Below are positions 8,569 through 16,110 of a stretch of 64,000 nt of DNA, piece after piece (the first letter of the stretch is position 1; every line of letters begins with the position of its first letter). The position numbers were made by a program, and so were the translations under genes. The notes below the pieces were generated by a model. It had not been told where the DNA came from, made no database searches, and saw nothing but the letters and a program-made list of their open reading frames with translations. The DNA lies in NCBI RefSeq assembly GCF_012184385.1, contig NZ_VSRL01000006.1, positions 1 to 64,000 on the forward strand. Direction: 5' to 3'. The DNA is from Lentzea indica (GTDB taxonomy: Bacteria > Actinomycetota > Actinomycetes > Mycobacteriales > Pseudonocardiaceae).

Positions 8569-9444
8569 CTACCGGGCGTACTGGACGTCAGCATCCCAAA
8601 GAGTGAAGCCCAACCCAGTGTAAACGCGCACTGCCGGAGCGTTGTCAGCCTCCACGTAGAGCATCACTTCCTTGACCCGCTGCTCCTGCAGATGGCGCAG
8701 CCCGGCGAGCGTCAGGGCCTTGCCCAGGCCGCCGCCCTGTGCGTCCGGATCGACGCCCACGACGTACACCTCGCCCAGCTCAGGCGTGTGGACCTTGGTC
8801 CAGTGGAAGCCGGCGAGCCGGTCGTCCGCGTCGAACGCGAGCAGGAAGCCGGCGGGGTCGAACCAGGCCTCTTCCTCCTTGGCGCGGACGTCCTCGATCG
8901 ACATCGAGCCCTGCTCGGGGTGCCAGTCGAACGCGCGGTGGTTCACGTAGACGACCGCGGCCTCGTCCTTGCCGGGGACGAACGGCCTGATGGTGACGCC
9001 CTCGGGCAGCTTGGGCTCCGGAAGGTCGTTCTCGACCCGCAGCCGCATCCGCAGCAGCTCGCGAACCTTGCGGAAGCCGAGCTTCTCCGCGAGCTTCTCG
9101 GCGTCGGGGTGGCCGCCGTGCGCCCAGACCCGCAGCGACTCCTGAGGGAGCGCTTTCACCAGTGCCTCACCAACGCCCTGGTGGCGGTGCTTCGGGTGCA
9201 CGGCGAACTCGGCCACCTTGTGGCCGCCGGAGTCACCGAGCATGTCGACGTGCGCGTACCCGGCGAGCTCGCCGTTCAGGTGCGCGAGGAGGTGCCTGCT
9301 GCCGGTGGCGCCGGGGCGCATCCGCAGTCGCACCGCCTCGCCGACCGGGGCCACGCCGTCGGTGCTCTCGGCGGCCGCCAGCAGCTGCCCGACTTCGGCA
9401 GCCTGCTCACTCGTCAGCTCGTCGTACCAGCTCAGTTGCGCCAC
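8569..9444 (-). CDS. mshD: Mycothiol synthase MshD
   Basis: MshD carries out the last step of mycothiol synthesis, acetylating Cys-GlcN-Ins with acetyl-CoA. The 291-aa protein has two tandem GNAT folds. The C-terminal one keeps the acetyl-CoA pyrophosphate loop DPDAQGGGLGKAL, and the N-terminal one is more diverged, as in known MshD. The GTG start at 9444 gives the family-typical N-terminus MAQLSW. It lies 10 nt after glnR on the same strand, so the two are probably co-transcribed. Mycothiol is restricted to actinobacteria, which supports the taxonomic call. Confidence 0.95.
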   Translation of the reverse strand: MAQLSWYDELTSEQAAEVGQLLAAAESTDGVAPVGEAVRLRMRPGATGSRHLLAHLNGELAGYAHVDMLGDSGGHKVAEFAVHPKHRHQGVGEALVKALPQESLRVWAHGGHPDAEKLAEKLGFRKVRELLRMRLRVENDLPEPKLPEGVTIRPFVPGKDEAAVVYVNHRAFDWHPEQGSMSIEDVRAKEEEAWFDPAGFLLAFDADDRLAGFHWTKVHTPELGEVYVVGVDPDAQGGGLGKALTLAGLRHLQEQRVKEVMLYVEADNAPAVRVYTGLGFTLWDADVQYAR

Positions 9445-9454
9445 ACAGGCGAAC

Positions 9455-10210
9455 CTACCGCGCGATCAAACGCTCATCCAGGACGTGGACCGAGTCATCC
9501 ACCTCGGTGACCTCAGCCGGTCGGCGGGAGGAGCCGGGACGCGGAGGGCGGACGAACTTGTAGCCCACGTTGCGCACGGTGCCGATCAACGCCTCGTGCT
9601 CGGGGCCGAGCTTCGCGCGCAGACGTCGCACGTGGACGTCAACGGTGCGGGTGCCACCGAAGAAGTCGTAGCCCCAGACCTCCTGCAGCAGCTGGGCGCG
9701 GGTGAACACCCTGCCCGCGTGCTGGGCGAGGTACTTGAGCAGCTCGAACTCCTTGTAGGTGAGGTCGAGCGGGCGGCCCTTCAGGCGCGCGGTGTAGGTG
9801 GCCTCGTCGATCACGAGGTCGCCGAGCTGCAGCGCGCCGTCGCCACCGGGCTGGGTGGCGCCGCGGCGCGAGCGCACCAGGCGCAGTCTGGCGTCGACCT
9901 CGGCGGGACCGGAGGTCGGCAGCAGGATCTCGTCGACCGACCAGTCGGAGTTCACGGCCACCAGGCTGCCCTCGGTGACCACGGCCACCACGGGCACGTC
10001 CACGCCGGACGAGTCGAGCAGGCGGCACAGCGAGCGGGCGCCGACGAGATCAGTGCGGGCGTCGACCAGCACGATGTCGTGGGGACCCGCTTCGAGCAGT
10101 GCGGAGACCTCGGGGCGAAGCGGGCGCACGGCGTGCGGGAGCAGCGCCAGCGCGGGCAGCACGGCCTCCGGGTCTGAGTCTGTCGTCAGCAGCAGCACGT
10201 CGATGCTCAT
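9455..10210 (-). CDS. glnR: GlnR-type nitrogen response regulator
   Basis: This is an OmpR/PhoB-type regulator of 251 aa. It has an atypical receiver domain (1-115) and a winged-helix DNA-binding domain (about 125-220) with the stretch [15 protein letters not shown] followed by [20 protein letters not shown]. These features and the length match actinobacterial GlnR, which activates glutamine synthetase, ammonium transport and nitrate assimilation. The receiver keeps one Asp (D50) but lacks the usual acidic pocket, in line with GlnR working without a cognate kinase. A short C-terminal tail follows the DNA-binding domain. Confidence 0.9.
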   Translation of the reverse strand: MSIDVLLLTTDSDPEAVLPALALLPHAVRPLRPEVSALLEAGPHDIVLVDARTDLVGARSLCRLLDSSGVDVPVVAVVTEGSLVAVNSDWSVDEILLPTSGPAEVDARLRLVRSRRGATQPGGDGALQLGDLVIDEATYTARLKGRPLDLTYKEFELLKYLAQHAGRVFTRAQLLQEVWGYDFFGGTRTVDVHVRRLRAKLGPEHEALIGTVRNVGYKFVRPPRPGSSRRPAEVTEVDDSVHVLDERLIAR

Positions 10211-10237
10211 CGCGGCGCCCTCCTAATCGGCCGTGGT

Positions 10238-10255
10238 CTGGTCACCCCTGACCAG
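10238..10255. promoter_or_regulatory. Inverted repeat in the glnR / hydrolase divergent promoter region
   Basis: CTGGTCA, four C, then TGACCAG form a perfect 7-bp inverted repeat 28 nt upstream of the glnR start and 39 nt upstream of the hydrolase start. It could be an operator or a leader hairpin. It does not resemble the known GlnR box. Confidence 0.35.
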
Positions 10256-10293
10256 CACACGGGCGTACGGTGACCGGGCCCCGTTGCCTGCGG

Positions 10294-11109
10294 ATGACGG
10301 AGACAATACCTGTGCAACCCCAGAAAGTCCCAGGTCAAGAAGTCGTGCTCACAGTTGTTTCCACAAGCGTCACGCCTGTTACATCCATGTCACACGACGG
10401 AGTGCGCCTGCACGGCGTCCACTACAAGGGTGAAAGCGACCTCGTTTTCGTTGTGGGGCATGGGTTCACGAACAACGTGCAGAAGCCGTACGTCGCGCGG
10501 GTGCTTGCCCGTTTGGCCACGCACGCCGGCGTCATCGCGTTCGACTTCCGCGGGCACGGACGCTCAGAGGGGCGCTCCACGGTCGGCGCGGACGAGATCC
10601 ACGACGTGGAGGCGGCCGTCCGGACGGCACGCGAGCTGGGCTACCGGAAGATCGCCACGGTGGGGTTCTCGATGGGCGCCTCGATCGTCATCCGGCACGC
10701 GGCACTGGGGGAGACCAGGCCGGACGCCGTCGTGTCGGTGAGCGCACCGGCGCGGTGGTGGTCGCGGGAGACCGCGCCGATGCGCAGGGTGCACTGGTTG
10801 CTGGAGCAGCCGCACGGCAAGCTGGCCGCACGGGCGATCGGGGTTCGGCTCGGCGACAGCTGGGCACAACCGCCGGAGAGTCCGTTGGAGGTGGTGGCAC
10901 GCATAACTCCCACTCCACTGCTGATCGTGCACGGTGACCTGGACCACTATTTCGGTCCGGATCACGCCATGTCACTGCACCGCGCGTCCTTGGGACATGC
11001 CGAGCTGTGGATCGAGCCCGGGATGCGGCATGCGGAATCAGCCGCGACTCTTGACCTGGTAGACCGGATGGCGGCATGGGTCGCCGGCAACCTCGAGGAC
11101 GAGGAATGA
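10294..11109 (+). CDS. Alpha/beta hydrolase
   Basis: This is a cytoplasmic alpha/beta-hydrolase-fold enzyme of 271 aa. The nucleophile elbow is GFSMGAS (Ser126). An oxyanion-type HGF motif lies near residue 57, an acidic residue in the HGDLDHYF stretch, and a C-terminal His in GMRHAES completes a plausible triad. No lid domain is obvious and the substrate is unknown. ATG 10294 is preferred; a GTG at 10270 would add 8 residues. The stop overlaps the next start (ATGA), so it is coupled to the LmeA-like gene. Confidence 0.85.
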   Translation: MTETIPVQPQKVPGQEVVLTVVSTSVTPVTSMSHDGVRLHGVHYKGESDLVFVVGHGFTNNVQKPYVARVLARLATHAGVIAFDFRGHGRSEGRSTVGADEIHDVEAAVRTARELGYRKIATVGFSMGASIVIRHAALGETRPDAVVSVSAPARWWSRETAPMRRVHWLLEQPHGKLAARAIGVRLGDSWAQPPESPLEVVARITPTPLLIVHGDLDHYFGPDHAMSLHRASLGHAELWIEPGMRHAESAATLDLVDRMAAWVAGNLEDEE

Positions 11110-11942
11110 CTACAGGGTTTTCTGGACAGGCCGCGACGCGCGCCAAGCCGAAGAAGAAGTCACGGCGCGGGAAGTTCCTCATCATCACCGTGCTCGTGCT
11201 GGGCGTGCTGCTCGTGGCGGCCGACTTCGCGCTGGCGGCGGCAGGCGAGTACCAGATCGCCCAGCGGATGCGGGAGAAGCTGCAGCTCAACGAGGACCCT
11301 GCGGTGAGGATCAACGGGTTCCCGTTCATCCTGCAGGCGTTGCGCGGCGACTACCAGCACGTGGAGATCAACGCGAACGGCGTGCCGATCAAGGACGAGC
11401 AGCAGGGCGTCGACCTGCGCGACCTCGACATCCGGGCCGACCTCCGGCACACCCGCGTCGAGCTGGCCGACCTGCTGGCCGGCAACGTCTCCAAGGCGAC
11501 CATCGACCAGGTGGACGGCAGCATCAAGATCAAGGCGCTGGACCTGAACCGGCTGGCCAACCAGGTCACGCCGTTCGACAAGCTCTCGATCGAACCGGAC
11601 AACCGCGAGGCCACGCCCACGCCGGCCGCCGACCCCAAGGCGCCCAAGACGACCGCCGCGATCAAGCTCGCGGGCCAGACCAACGTCGCGGGCAAGGTCG
11701 TGACTCTCACCGCGTACGGCCAGATCGCGCTCGTCAGCGGTTCCATCCAGATCAACATCGACGACATCGAGCTCGACGACGCCTCGCTCAAGCAGATCAT
11801 CCCGCAGCTGCGCCAGGCGCTCGCGATCAAGATCGACCCCGGCACGCTGCCCTTCGGGGCGACGCCCACCGCCGTTGAGGTGGAGAGCGGTGCGTTCAAG
11901 CTGAGCGGCGTCATCACGGATGTACCGTTGGTCCAACGATGA
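11106..11942 (+). CDS. LmeA / DUF2993 family membrane-anchored protein
   Basis: This is a 278-aa protein with a basic start, one N-terminal transmembrane segment at about 24-44 and a large extracytoplasmic beta-rich domain. The pattern (EYQIAQRMREKLQ, then the NGFPFILQ region) is that of DUF2993, whose mycobacterial member LmeA is a periplasmic phospholipid-binding protein needed for lipomannan maturation. The start overlaps the hydrolase stop and its own stop overlaps the thioredoxin start, giving a three-gene coupled unit. The envelope role is inferred from the family. Confidence 0.85.
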   Translation: MTTGFSGQAATRAKPKKKSRRGKFLIITVLVLGVLLVAADFALAAAGEYQIAQRMREKLQLNEDPAVRINGFPFILQALRGDYQHVEINANGVPIKDEQQGVDLRDLDIRADLRHTRVELADLLAGNVSKATIDQVDGSIKIKALDLNRLANQVTPFDKLSIEPDNREATPTPAADPKAPKTTAAIKLAGQTNVAGKVVTLTAYGQIALVSGSIQINIDDIELDDASLKQIIPQLRQALAIKIDPGTLPFGATPTAVEVESGAFKLSGVITDVPLVQR

Positions 11943-12370
11943 CTGGTGTGTGGGCGCTGCTGGGCGCGCTGGCCGTGGCCGGTGCGATCGGCGTGCTGCT
12001 CAAGGGCCGCGAGGGCCGCATCTCCCCCAAGGACTCCACCGGTTCGGCCGCCGACCTGCCCGCTCCCGTGCGCGACCTGCTCGCGCCGGGAGTGACGCTG
12101 GTCCAGCTCTCCACCACGTTCTGCGCGCCGTGCCGGCACGCGAAGGTGATCCTGCGCGACCTCGCCGACCGCACCGACGGCCTCAGGCACGCCGAGCTCG
12201 ACGTCACCAACCTCCCCGACGTCGCCGCCAGCCTCGGGGTCATGCGCACCCCGACCACGCTGGCCCTGACCGCCGACGGCACCGAAGTGTTGCGAGTCGG
12301 TGGCGTGCCGAAACGCGACACGTTGCTGGAGGCGCTGCGACCCCATTTGGCGGGTAATCCAGTCGAGTGA
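11939..12370 (+). CDS. Membrane-anchored thioredoxin-like protein
   Basis: This is a 143-aa protein with a hydrophobic segment at 3-21 and a thioredoxin fold carrying the active site C-A-P-C (62-65) in place of the classical C-G-P-C. The cis-proline region is MRTPTTLAL. It probably reduces or exchanges disulfides at the membrane; whether the domain faces in or out is unclear from the sequence. It is coupled to the LmeA-like gene and sits just upstream of the sulfur-metabolism operon. Confidence 0.85.
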   Translation: MTGVWALLGALAVAGAIGVLLKGREGRISPKDSTGSAADLPAPVRDLLAPGVTLVQLSTTFCAPCRHAKVILRDLADRTDGLRHAELDVTNLPDVAASLGVMRTPTTLALTADGTEVLRVGGVPKRDTLLEALRPHLAGNPVE

Positions 12371-12423
12371 ACCTGGGTTGTTCCACCCAGTGGACATACC
12401 TCCCGGACCGAGGGATCGCGTAC

Positions 12424-12429
12424 TACCCT
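12424..12429 (+). promoter_or_regulatory. -10 element for a leaderless leader-peptide transcript
   Basis: TACCCT ends 7 nt before the ATG at 12437. This is the spacing at which actinobacterial promoters start transcription on the first base of the start codon. No ribosome-binding site precedes the ATG, which fits leaderless translation. Confidence 0.5.
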
Positions 12430-12436
12430 CGCTGGC

Positions 12437-12514
12437 ATGACCATGCTGCTCACGAAGCGACGCGCGGTTGACCTGTGCCGCGTGCGCAGCAGCCTGTGTC
12501 GCACGACGAGCTGA
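12437..12514 (+). CDS. Putative sulfur-regulon leader peptide (25 aa)
   Basis: This short open frame (MTMLLTKRRAVDLCRVRSSL plus five residues) contains two cysteines, at 14 and 21. It has the R-A-V-D-L-x-R-V-x-S-x-L-C-R pattern of small leader peptides found before sulfur or cysteine genes in actinobacteria. It lies 73 nt before DUF4395 and the sulfurtransferase operon. Translation of its Cys codons could report cysteine supply and control the downstream genes by attenuation, as shown for Cys-rich uORFs in mycobacteria; the mechanism here is inferred. Confidence 0.7.
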   Translation: MTMLLTKRRAVDLCRVRSSLCRTTS

Positions 12515-12587
12515 TTGGGCCGCTTGACGCCCAGCAGCTGCCTCTGACGGACTGAATTTCTCCTCGTCCGAATGTCCGGAGGTCGTC

Positions 12588-13025
12588 GTGCCCAATGATG
12601 CCCCAGTAGACCCGCGCGGACCGCGCTTCTCCGCCTGGATGACCACCGTCGTCCTGGCCATCGTGCTGCTCACCGGCTGGTGGCGACTCCTCGCCGCCCA
12701 GACGGTTCTCTTCGCGATGTGCGCGTTCATCTCGCTGAAGCTCAACCCGTGGGGCCACGTCTACCGCTTCGCGATCCAGCCACGCATCACCCCGACCACC
12801 GAACGCGAAGAGGCGGCACCACTGCGCTTCGCCCAGGGCGTCGGCTTCGTCTTCGCACTGATCGGCACGCTCGGTTACGCCACGGGCCTGACCACGCTGG
12901 GCATGGTCGCAACCGGCTTCGCACTGGTCGCAGCACTGCTCAACGCCGCGCTGGGCCTGTGCCTCGGGTGCGAGGTGTACCTGCTGCTGCGCCGGTACGC
13001 ACCCGCTCTCGCACGTCCGCAATAA
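12588..13025 (+). CDS. DUF4395 membrane protein
   Basis: This 145-aa protein has about four hydrophobic helices and the family motif region around FAMCAFISLKLNPWG. DUF4395 proteins are often encoded beside thiosulfate sulfurtransferases, as here. It may move or handle a sulfur compound at the membrane, but no biochemical role is established. The GTG start at 12588 gives MPNDAPVD. A conserved CLGCE stretch near the C-terminus supplies two cysteines that could be redox active. Confidence 0.8.
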   Translation: MPNDAPVDPRGPRFSAWMTTVVLAIVLLTGWWRLLAAQTVLFAMCAFISLKLNPWGHVYRFAIQPRITPTTEREEAAPLRFAQGVGFVFALIGTLGYATGLTTLGMVATGFALVAALLNAALGLCLGCEVYLLLRRYAPALARPQ

Positions 13026-13059
13026 AGACACGCACGCACTAATACAGGAGCAACTTCCC

Positions 13060-13905
13060 ATGAGCCGTGAGAACGTGCTGGTCTCGGCCGCCTGGTCCGA
13101 GGAAAACCTCCAGACGCCCGGCGTCGTGTTCGCGGAGGTCGACGAGGACACCACCGCGTACGACGGCGGGCACATCCCCGGCGCCGTCAAAATCGACTGG
13201 AAGAACGAGCTGCAGGACCCGATCCGCCGCGACTTCGTCGATCGCGAGGGCTTCGAGAAGCTGCTCTCCGCCAAGGGCATCTCCAACGACGACACCGTGA
13301 TCCTCTACGGCGGCAACAACAACTGGTTCGCTGCCTACGCGTACTGGTACTTCAAGCTCTACGGCCACAACGACGTGAAGCTCCTCGACGGCGGCCGCAA
13401 GAAGTGGGAACTGGACGGCCGCCCCCTGGACAAGGAAGAGGTCGTCCGCCCCACGACCTCCTACTCCGCCCAGGAGCAGGACCTCTCGATCCGCGCCTTC
13501 CGCGACGAGGTCGTGGACTCCATCGGCAACAAGAACCTCGTTGACGTCCGCTCCCCCGACGAGTTCTCCGGCAAGCTCCTCGCCCCGGCCCACCTCCCGC
13601 AGGAGCAGGCCCAGCGCGGCGGCCACATCCCCTCGGCGGTCAACGTGCCGTGGAGCAAGGCGGCCAACGAGGACGGCACCTTCAAGTCCGACGACGAACT
13701 CCGCGAGATCTACGCCGAAGCAGGCTTCGACGGCTCCCGCAAGACCATCGCCTACTGCCGCATCGGCGAGCGCTCCTCGCACACCTGGTTCGCCCTGCGC
13801 GAGCTGCTCGGCCACGAAGACGTCAAGAACTACGACGGTTCTTGGACGGAGTACGGCTCGCTCGTCGGCGTGCCGATCGAACTCGGTTCCGGCAAGGAGG
13901 CCTGA
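13060..13905 (+). CDS. Thiosulfate sulfurtransferase (rhodanese, SseA/CysA type)
   Basis: This is a 281-aa two-domain rhodanese that moves sulfane sulfur from thiosulfate to cyanide or thiol acceptors. The N-terminal domain is inactive. The C-terminal domain carries the catalytic cysteine 233 in YCRIGERSS, the loop type of thiosulfate (not mercaptopyruvate) sulfurtransferases. RBS-like AGGAG lies before ATG 13060. It sits between DUF4395 and DUF1416, a conserved actinobacterial sulfur operon probably controlled by the upstream leader peptide. Confidence 0.93.
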   Translation: MSRENVLVSAAWSEENLQTPGVVFAEVDEDTTAYDGGHIPGAVKIDWKNELQDPIRRDFVDREGFEKLLSAKGISNDDTVILYGGNNNWFAAYAYWYFKLYGHNDVKLLDGGRKKWELDGRPLDKEEVVRPTTSYSAQEQDLSIRAFRDEVVDSIGNKNLVDVRSPDEFSGKLLAPAHLPQEQAQRGGHIPSAVNVPWSKAANEDGTFKSDDELREIYAEAGFDGSRKTIAYCRIGERSSHTWFALRELLGHEDVKNYDGSWTEYGSLVGVPIELGSGKEA

Positions 13906-13910
13906 TCATC

Positions 13911-14210
13911 ATGAGCAACGGCTGCGGCGCGCCCACCCAGGGCGGCTCAATCGACGTCTCGACCACCGAAACCGTCCTCGAGGGCAAGGTCCTCAACGAC
14001 GGCACCCCGGTAGGCGGCGCCTTCGTCCGCCTGCTCGACTCGACCGGCGAGTTCACGGCCGAGGTCGTCTCCTCGCCCGAGGGCGACTTCCGCTTCTTCG
14101 CGGCTCCCGGCAGCTGGACGGTCCGTGCCCTGCACAAGACCGGCAACGGCCAGGCCGACGTCTCAGCCTCGGGCCCAGGCGTCCACGCGGTGGAAATCGC
14201 GGTCGCCTAA
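13911..14210 (+). CDS. DUF1416 protein
   Basis: This is a 99-aa protein starting MSNGCGAP. It has an early cysteine and a small all-beta carboxypeptidase-regulatory/transthyretin-like fold (LEGKVLNDGTPVGGAFVRLL). It follows the sulfurtransferase by 5 nt and is its regular genomic partner in actinobacteria, so it may act as a sulfur acceptor or accessory protein. That role is inferred from context only. Confidence 0.88.
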   Translation: MSNGCGAPTQGGSIDVSTTETVLEGKVLNDGTPVGGAFVRLLDSTGEFTAEVVSSPEGDFRFFAAPGSWTVRALHKTGNGQADVSASGPGVHAVEIAVA

Positions 14211-14227
14211 GACCCGTTGAACGACAG

Positions 14228-14264
14228 AAGGCCCCGGCAGGTCACCGCCGGGGCCTTCCGCTTT
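14228..14264 (+). terminator. Intrinsic terminator of the sulfur operon
   Basis: AAGGCCCCGGC (14228-14238) and GCCGGGGCCTT (14247-14257) form a perfect 11-bp stem with an 8-nt loop, followed by CCGCTTTT. It starts 17 nt after the DUF1416 stop. Confidence 0.9.
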
Positions 14265-14279
14265 TCACACAGCCAGTGG

Positions 14280-14421
14280 GTGGGGTGGTCCCGTCACGAG
14301 TCGTGCCGATGCCTTTGCCGCGCCCGAGGAGGAGGGTCAAGTCGACACGCTTTTCGTCGACTTGACCCTCCTCCTCGGGTGTGGCTGCCTTCGCGTACGA
14401 CTCGTGACGGGACCACCCCAC
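14280..14421. repeat. Large two-part inverted repeat (possible dispersed element)
   Basis: Two nested perfect arm pairs share one centre. The outer 25-bp arms are 14280-14304 and 14397-14421; the inner 23-bp arms are 14323-14345 and 14357-14379. They are separated by unpaired 17-18 nt segments and an 11-nt loop containing CTTTTC. The structure lies just after a complete terminator, so it is not needed for termination. It has no transposase and looks like a REP/MITE-type or structured-RNA element. Confidence 0.75.
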
Positions 14422-14720
14422 ACCAACAACACCACCTACGCAGCAGCAAGCCGCCAAAAGCAACAGGCGTGCCATCAACCCGCGCACGGCGCTGGACAGG
14501 TCTTTGATCAGATTGGCGGGGTCTGGGGCGGAGCCCCAGAAAGCAACCGGCACACCAGCACGCAACCCGACCACCTACGGACAACAAACCGGCAGCCGCC
14601 AACGAAACAGGGAGACGGCCAACGCAACCCACGCGCAGCCCGACCAGCGGACCCAGCACCCGGCGGTGTCCTCCACCACCACAACCCTGCACGTCAAACC
14701 AGGCGAGATATCCTCACCGC
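14422..14720. other. Non-coding stretch with one hairpin
   Basis: I see no credible gene in these 299 nt. Open frames exist on both strands but have no start signals and unusual codon use. The only clear structure is a perfect 8-bp stem, TCTGGGGC (14522-14529) with GCCCCAGA (14533-14540). The stretch is richer in CAAC/CCAC repeats than the coding DNA around it and may belong to the same element as the inverted repeat on its left. Confidence 0.5.
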
Positions 14721-14819
14721 GTGGAACACATCTTCACAGGACTCCTGGTACTAGTGACGATCGCCGTAATGTGGTTCGCCGGCTACGTCGTCTACCGCCT
14801 CTACTCAGACCAGCGATGA
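14721..14819 (+). CDS. 32-aa single-pass membrane peptide coupled to the nitrobindin gene
   Basis: The GTG at 14721 opens a 32-residue frame ([20 protein letters not shown] plus [12 protein letters not shown]). It is one transmembrane helix with a short basic cytoplasmic tail. Its stop overlaps the next start (ATGA), the usual mark of coupling. TATCCT at 14709-14714 ends 6 nt before the GTG, so the transcript is probably leaderless. No family is recognised; the coding call rests on the hydrophobic pattern, coupling and promoter. Confidence 0.6.
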   Translation: MEHIFTGLLVLVTIAVMWFAGYVVYRLYSDQR

Positions 14820-15436
14820 CCGTCCCAGGCAGCGGCGACGAGGCCATCCGCCTGGCCGAAGAACGAGCGGCAGCCACGCGTGCACGCAACCTCCCGCAGT
14901 TCACCGACATGCCGATCCCCGGCGACACGGCGAACCTGCGAGAAGGCGCGAACCTGAACGACGCCCTGCTGTCGGTGCTGCCCCTGGTGGGGGTCTGGCG
15001 CGGCGAGGGAGAGATCGTCTACCCGACGATCGACGGACCGTTCCGCTTCGGCCAGCAGATCACCTTCGCCCACGACGGCCGCCCGTTCCTCGTCTACGAG
15101 GCCAGGTCGTGGCTGCTCAACGAGGCCGGCGAGGTCATCCGTCCCGCGGCGCGCGAGCAGGGTTTCTGGCGTCCCCAGCCCGACGACACGATCGAGCTGC
15201 TGCTCACCCACAACACGGGCATCGTCGAGCTGTACTACGGCAAGGTGCGCACCCAGACGTCCTGGGAGTTCGAGACGGACGCGGTCATCCGCACCGCCAC
15301 CGCCAAGGACGTCAAGGGCGCGCAGCGCCTGTACGGCATCGTCAGCGGCGACCTCGCGTACGTCGAGGAGCGGGCGATGGTCGGCCAGCCGATGCAGCCG
15401 CACGCATCCGCGCATCTCAAGCGCGTCGTCGGCTGA
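14816..15436 (+). CDS. Nitrobindin-like FABP-family protein
   Basis: This is a 206-aa protein with a C-terminal 10-stranded beta-barrel of nitrobindin (DUF1794) type. The signature GVWRGEGEI is at 59-67, and His196/His200 near the C-terminus (PHASAHLKR) fit the haem-ligand position. Nitrobindins bind ferric haem and isomerise peroxynitrite to nitrate. The N-terminal 50 residues are an extension. ATG 14816 overlaps the upstream 32-aa membrane peptide. Confidence 0.85.
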   Translation: MTVPGSGDEAIRLAEERAAATRARNLPQFTDMPIPGDTANLREGANLNDALLSVLPLVGVWRGEGEIVYPTIDGPFRFGQQITFAHDGRPFLVYEARSWLLNEAGEVIRPAAREQGFWRPQPDDTIELLLTHNTGIVELYYGKVRTQTSWEFETDAVIRTATAKDVKGAQRLYGIVSGDLAYVEERAMVGQPMQPHASAHLKRVVG

Positions 15437-15476
15437 CAGAACCGCCCTCGAACGCCGACACGCGGGCAAACTCGGG

Positions 15477-15503
15477 TCGTGGGATTGTTCAACAATCCCA
15501 CGA
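15477..15503. promoter_or_regulatory. 27-bp palindromic operator before pxpBC
   Basis: The sequence is a perfect palindrome with 13-nt arms around a central C; its core is TTGTTCAACAA. It overlaps a likely -35 (TTCAAC, 15488-15493), 17 nt before a -10 (TAGCAT, 15511-15516) that ends 6 nt before the pxpB ATG. It is therefore well placed to act as a repressor site. The core resembles GntR-family operators, but the regulator is not in the window. Confidence 0.75.
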
Positions 15504-15522
15504 TTCCCCGTAGCATGTACCC

Positions 15523-16110
15523 ATGCTGCTGCGGCGCTGCGGAACCGACGCACTCCTCGTCGAGGTCGACTCGCTGACCGAGGTCTCGGCCGTACGCGCA
15601 GCGCTCCAAGGCCTCGAAGGCATCGAGGAACTCGTCCCCGCCGCACGGACCGTTCTGGTCAAAGGCGCGCTCAACCAGGTCAGGGAAGCCCTCAAGGACA
15701 TCGACCTGACCAAGGTGCCCACGACCCACCCCAGCGAGGTCACGATCCCCGTCATCTACGACGGCCCTGACCTCGGCCTCGTCGCGGAGACCGCCGGGAT
15801 CAGCCAGGACGAGGTCGTGACGCTCCACACGGATGCCGTGTACGAGGTGGCGTTCTGCGGCTTCGCCCCCGGCTTCGCCTACCTCACCGGACTGCCTGAG
15901 AGCCTCCAGCAGCCGCGCCTCGACTCGCCGCGCACCAAGGTCCCCCAGGGCTCGGTCGGCATCGCGGGCGAGTTCACCGCCGCCTACCCGAGAGCGACAC
16001 CGGGCGGCTGGCGGCTCATCGGCCGCACCGAGATCACGCTGTTCGACCCGAAGGCCGAGACACCCGCGCTCCTGCAGCCCGGCGACCAGGTCAGGTTCGT
16101 GGTCGCGTGA
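15523..16110 (+). CDS. pxpB: 5-oxoprolinase subunit PxpB (KipI-type)
   Basis: With PxpA and PxpC, PxpB forms the ATP-dependent 5-oxoprolinase that converts pyroglutamate to glutamate. At 195 aa it has the usual length. The family signatures are visible: FCGFAPGFAYLTGL, then a PR..VPQGSVGIAGEFTAAYP stretch and TPGGWRLIGRT. The transcript appears to be leaderless. It overlaps pxpC by 4 nt (GTGA). Confidence 0.93.
   Translation: MLLRRCGTDALLVEVDSLTEVSAVRAALQGLEGIEELVPAARTVLVKGALNQVREALKDIDLTKVPTTHPSEVTIPVIYDGPDLGLVAETAGISQDEVVTLHTDAVYEVAFCGFAPGFAYLTGLPESLQQPRLDSPRTKVPQGSVGIAGEFTAAYPRATPGGWRLIGRTEITLFDPKAETPALLQPGDQVRFVVA

Noticed and set aside
14242-14574. A - strand frame of 110 codons through the large inverted repeat, with a short hydrophobic stretch
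   Set aside because: It runs through the terminator and both arms of the inverted repeat, and has no ribosome site; treated as part of a non-coding repeat.
14504-14815. A long N-terminal extension of the nitrobindin-like protein
   Set aside because: The extension overlaps the 32-aa coupled peptide and non-coding DNA; ATG 14816 with ATGA coupling gives the family-sized protein.
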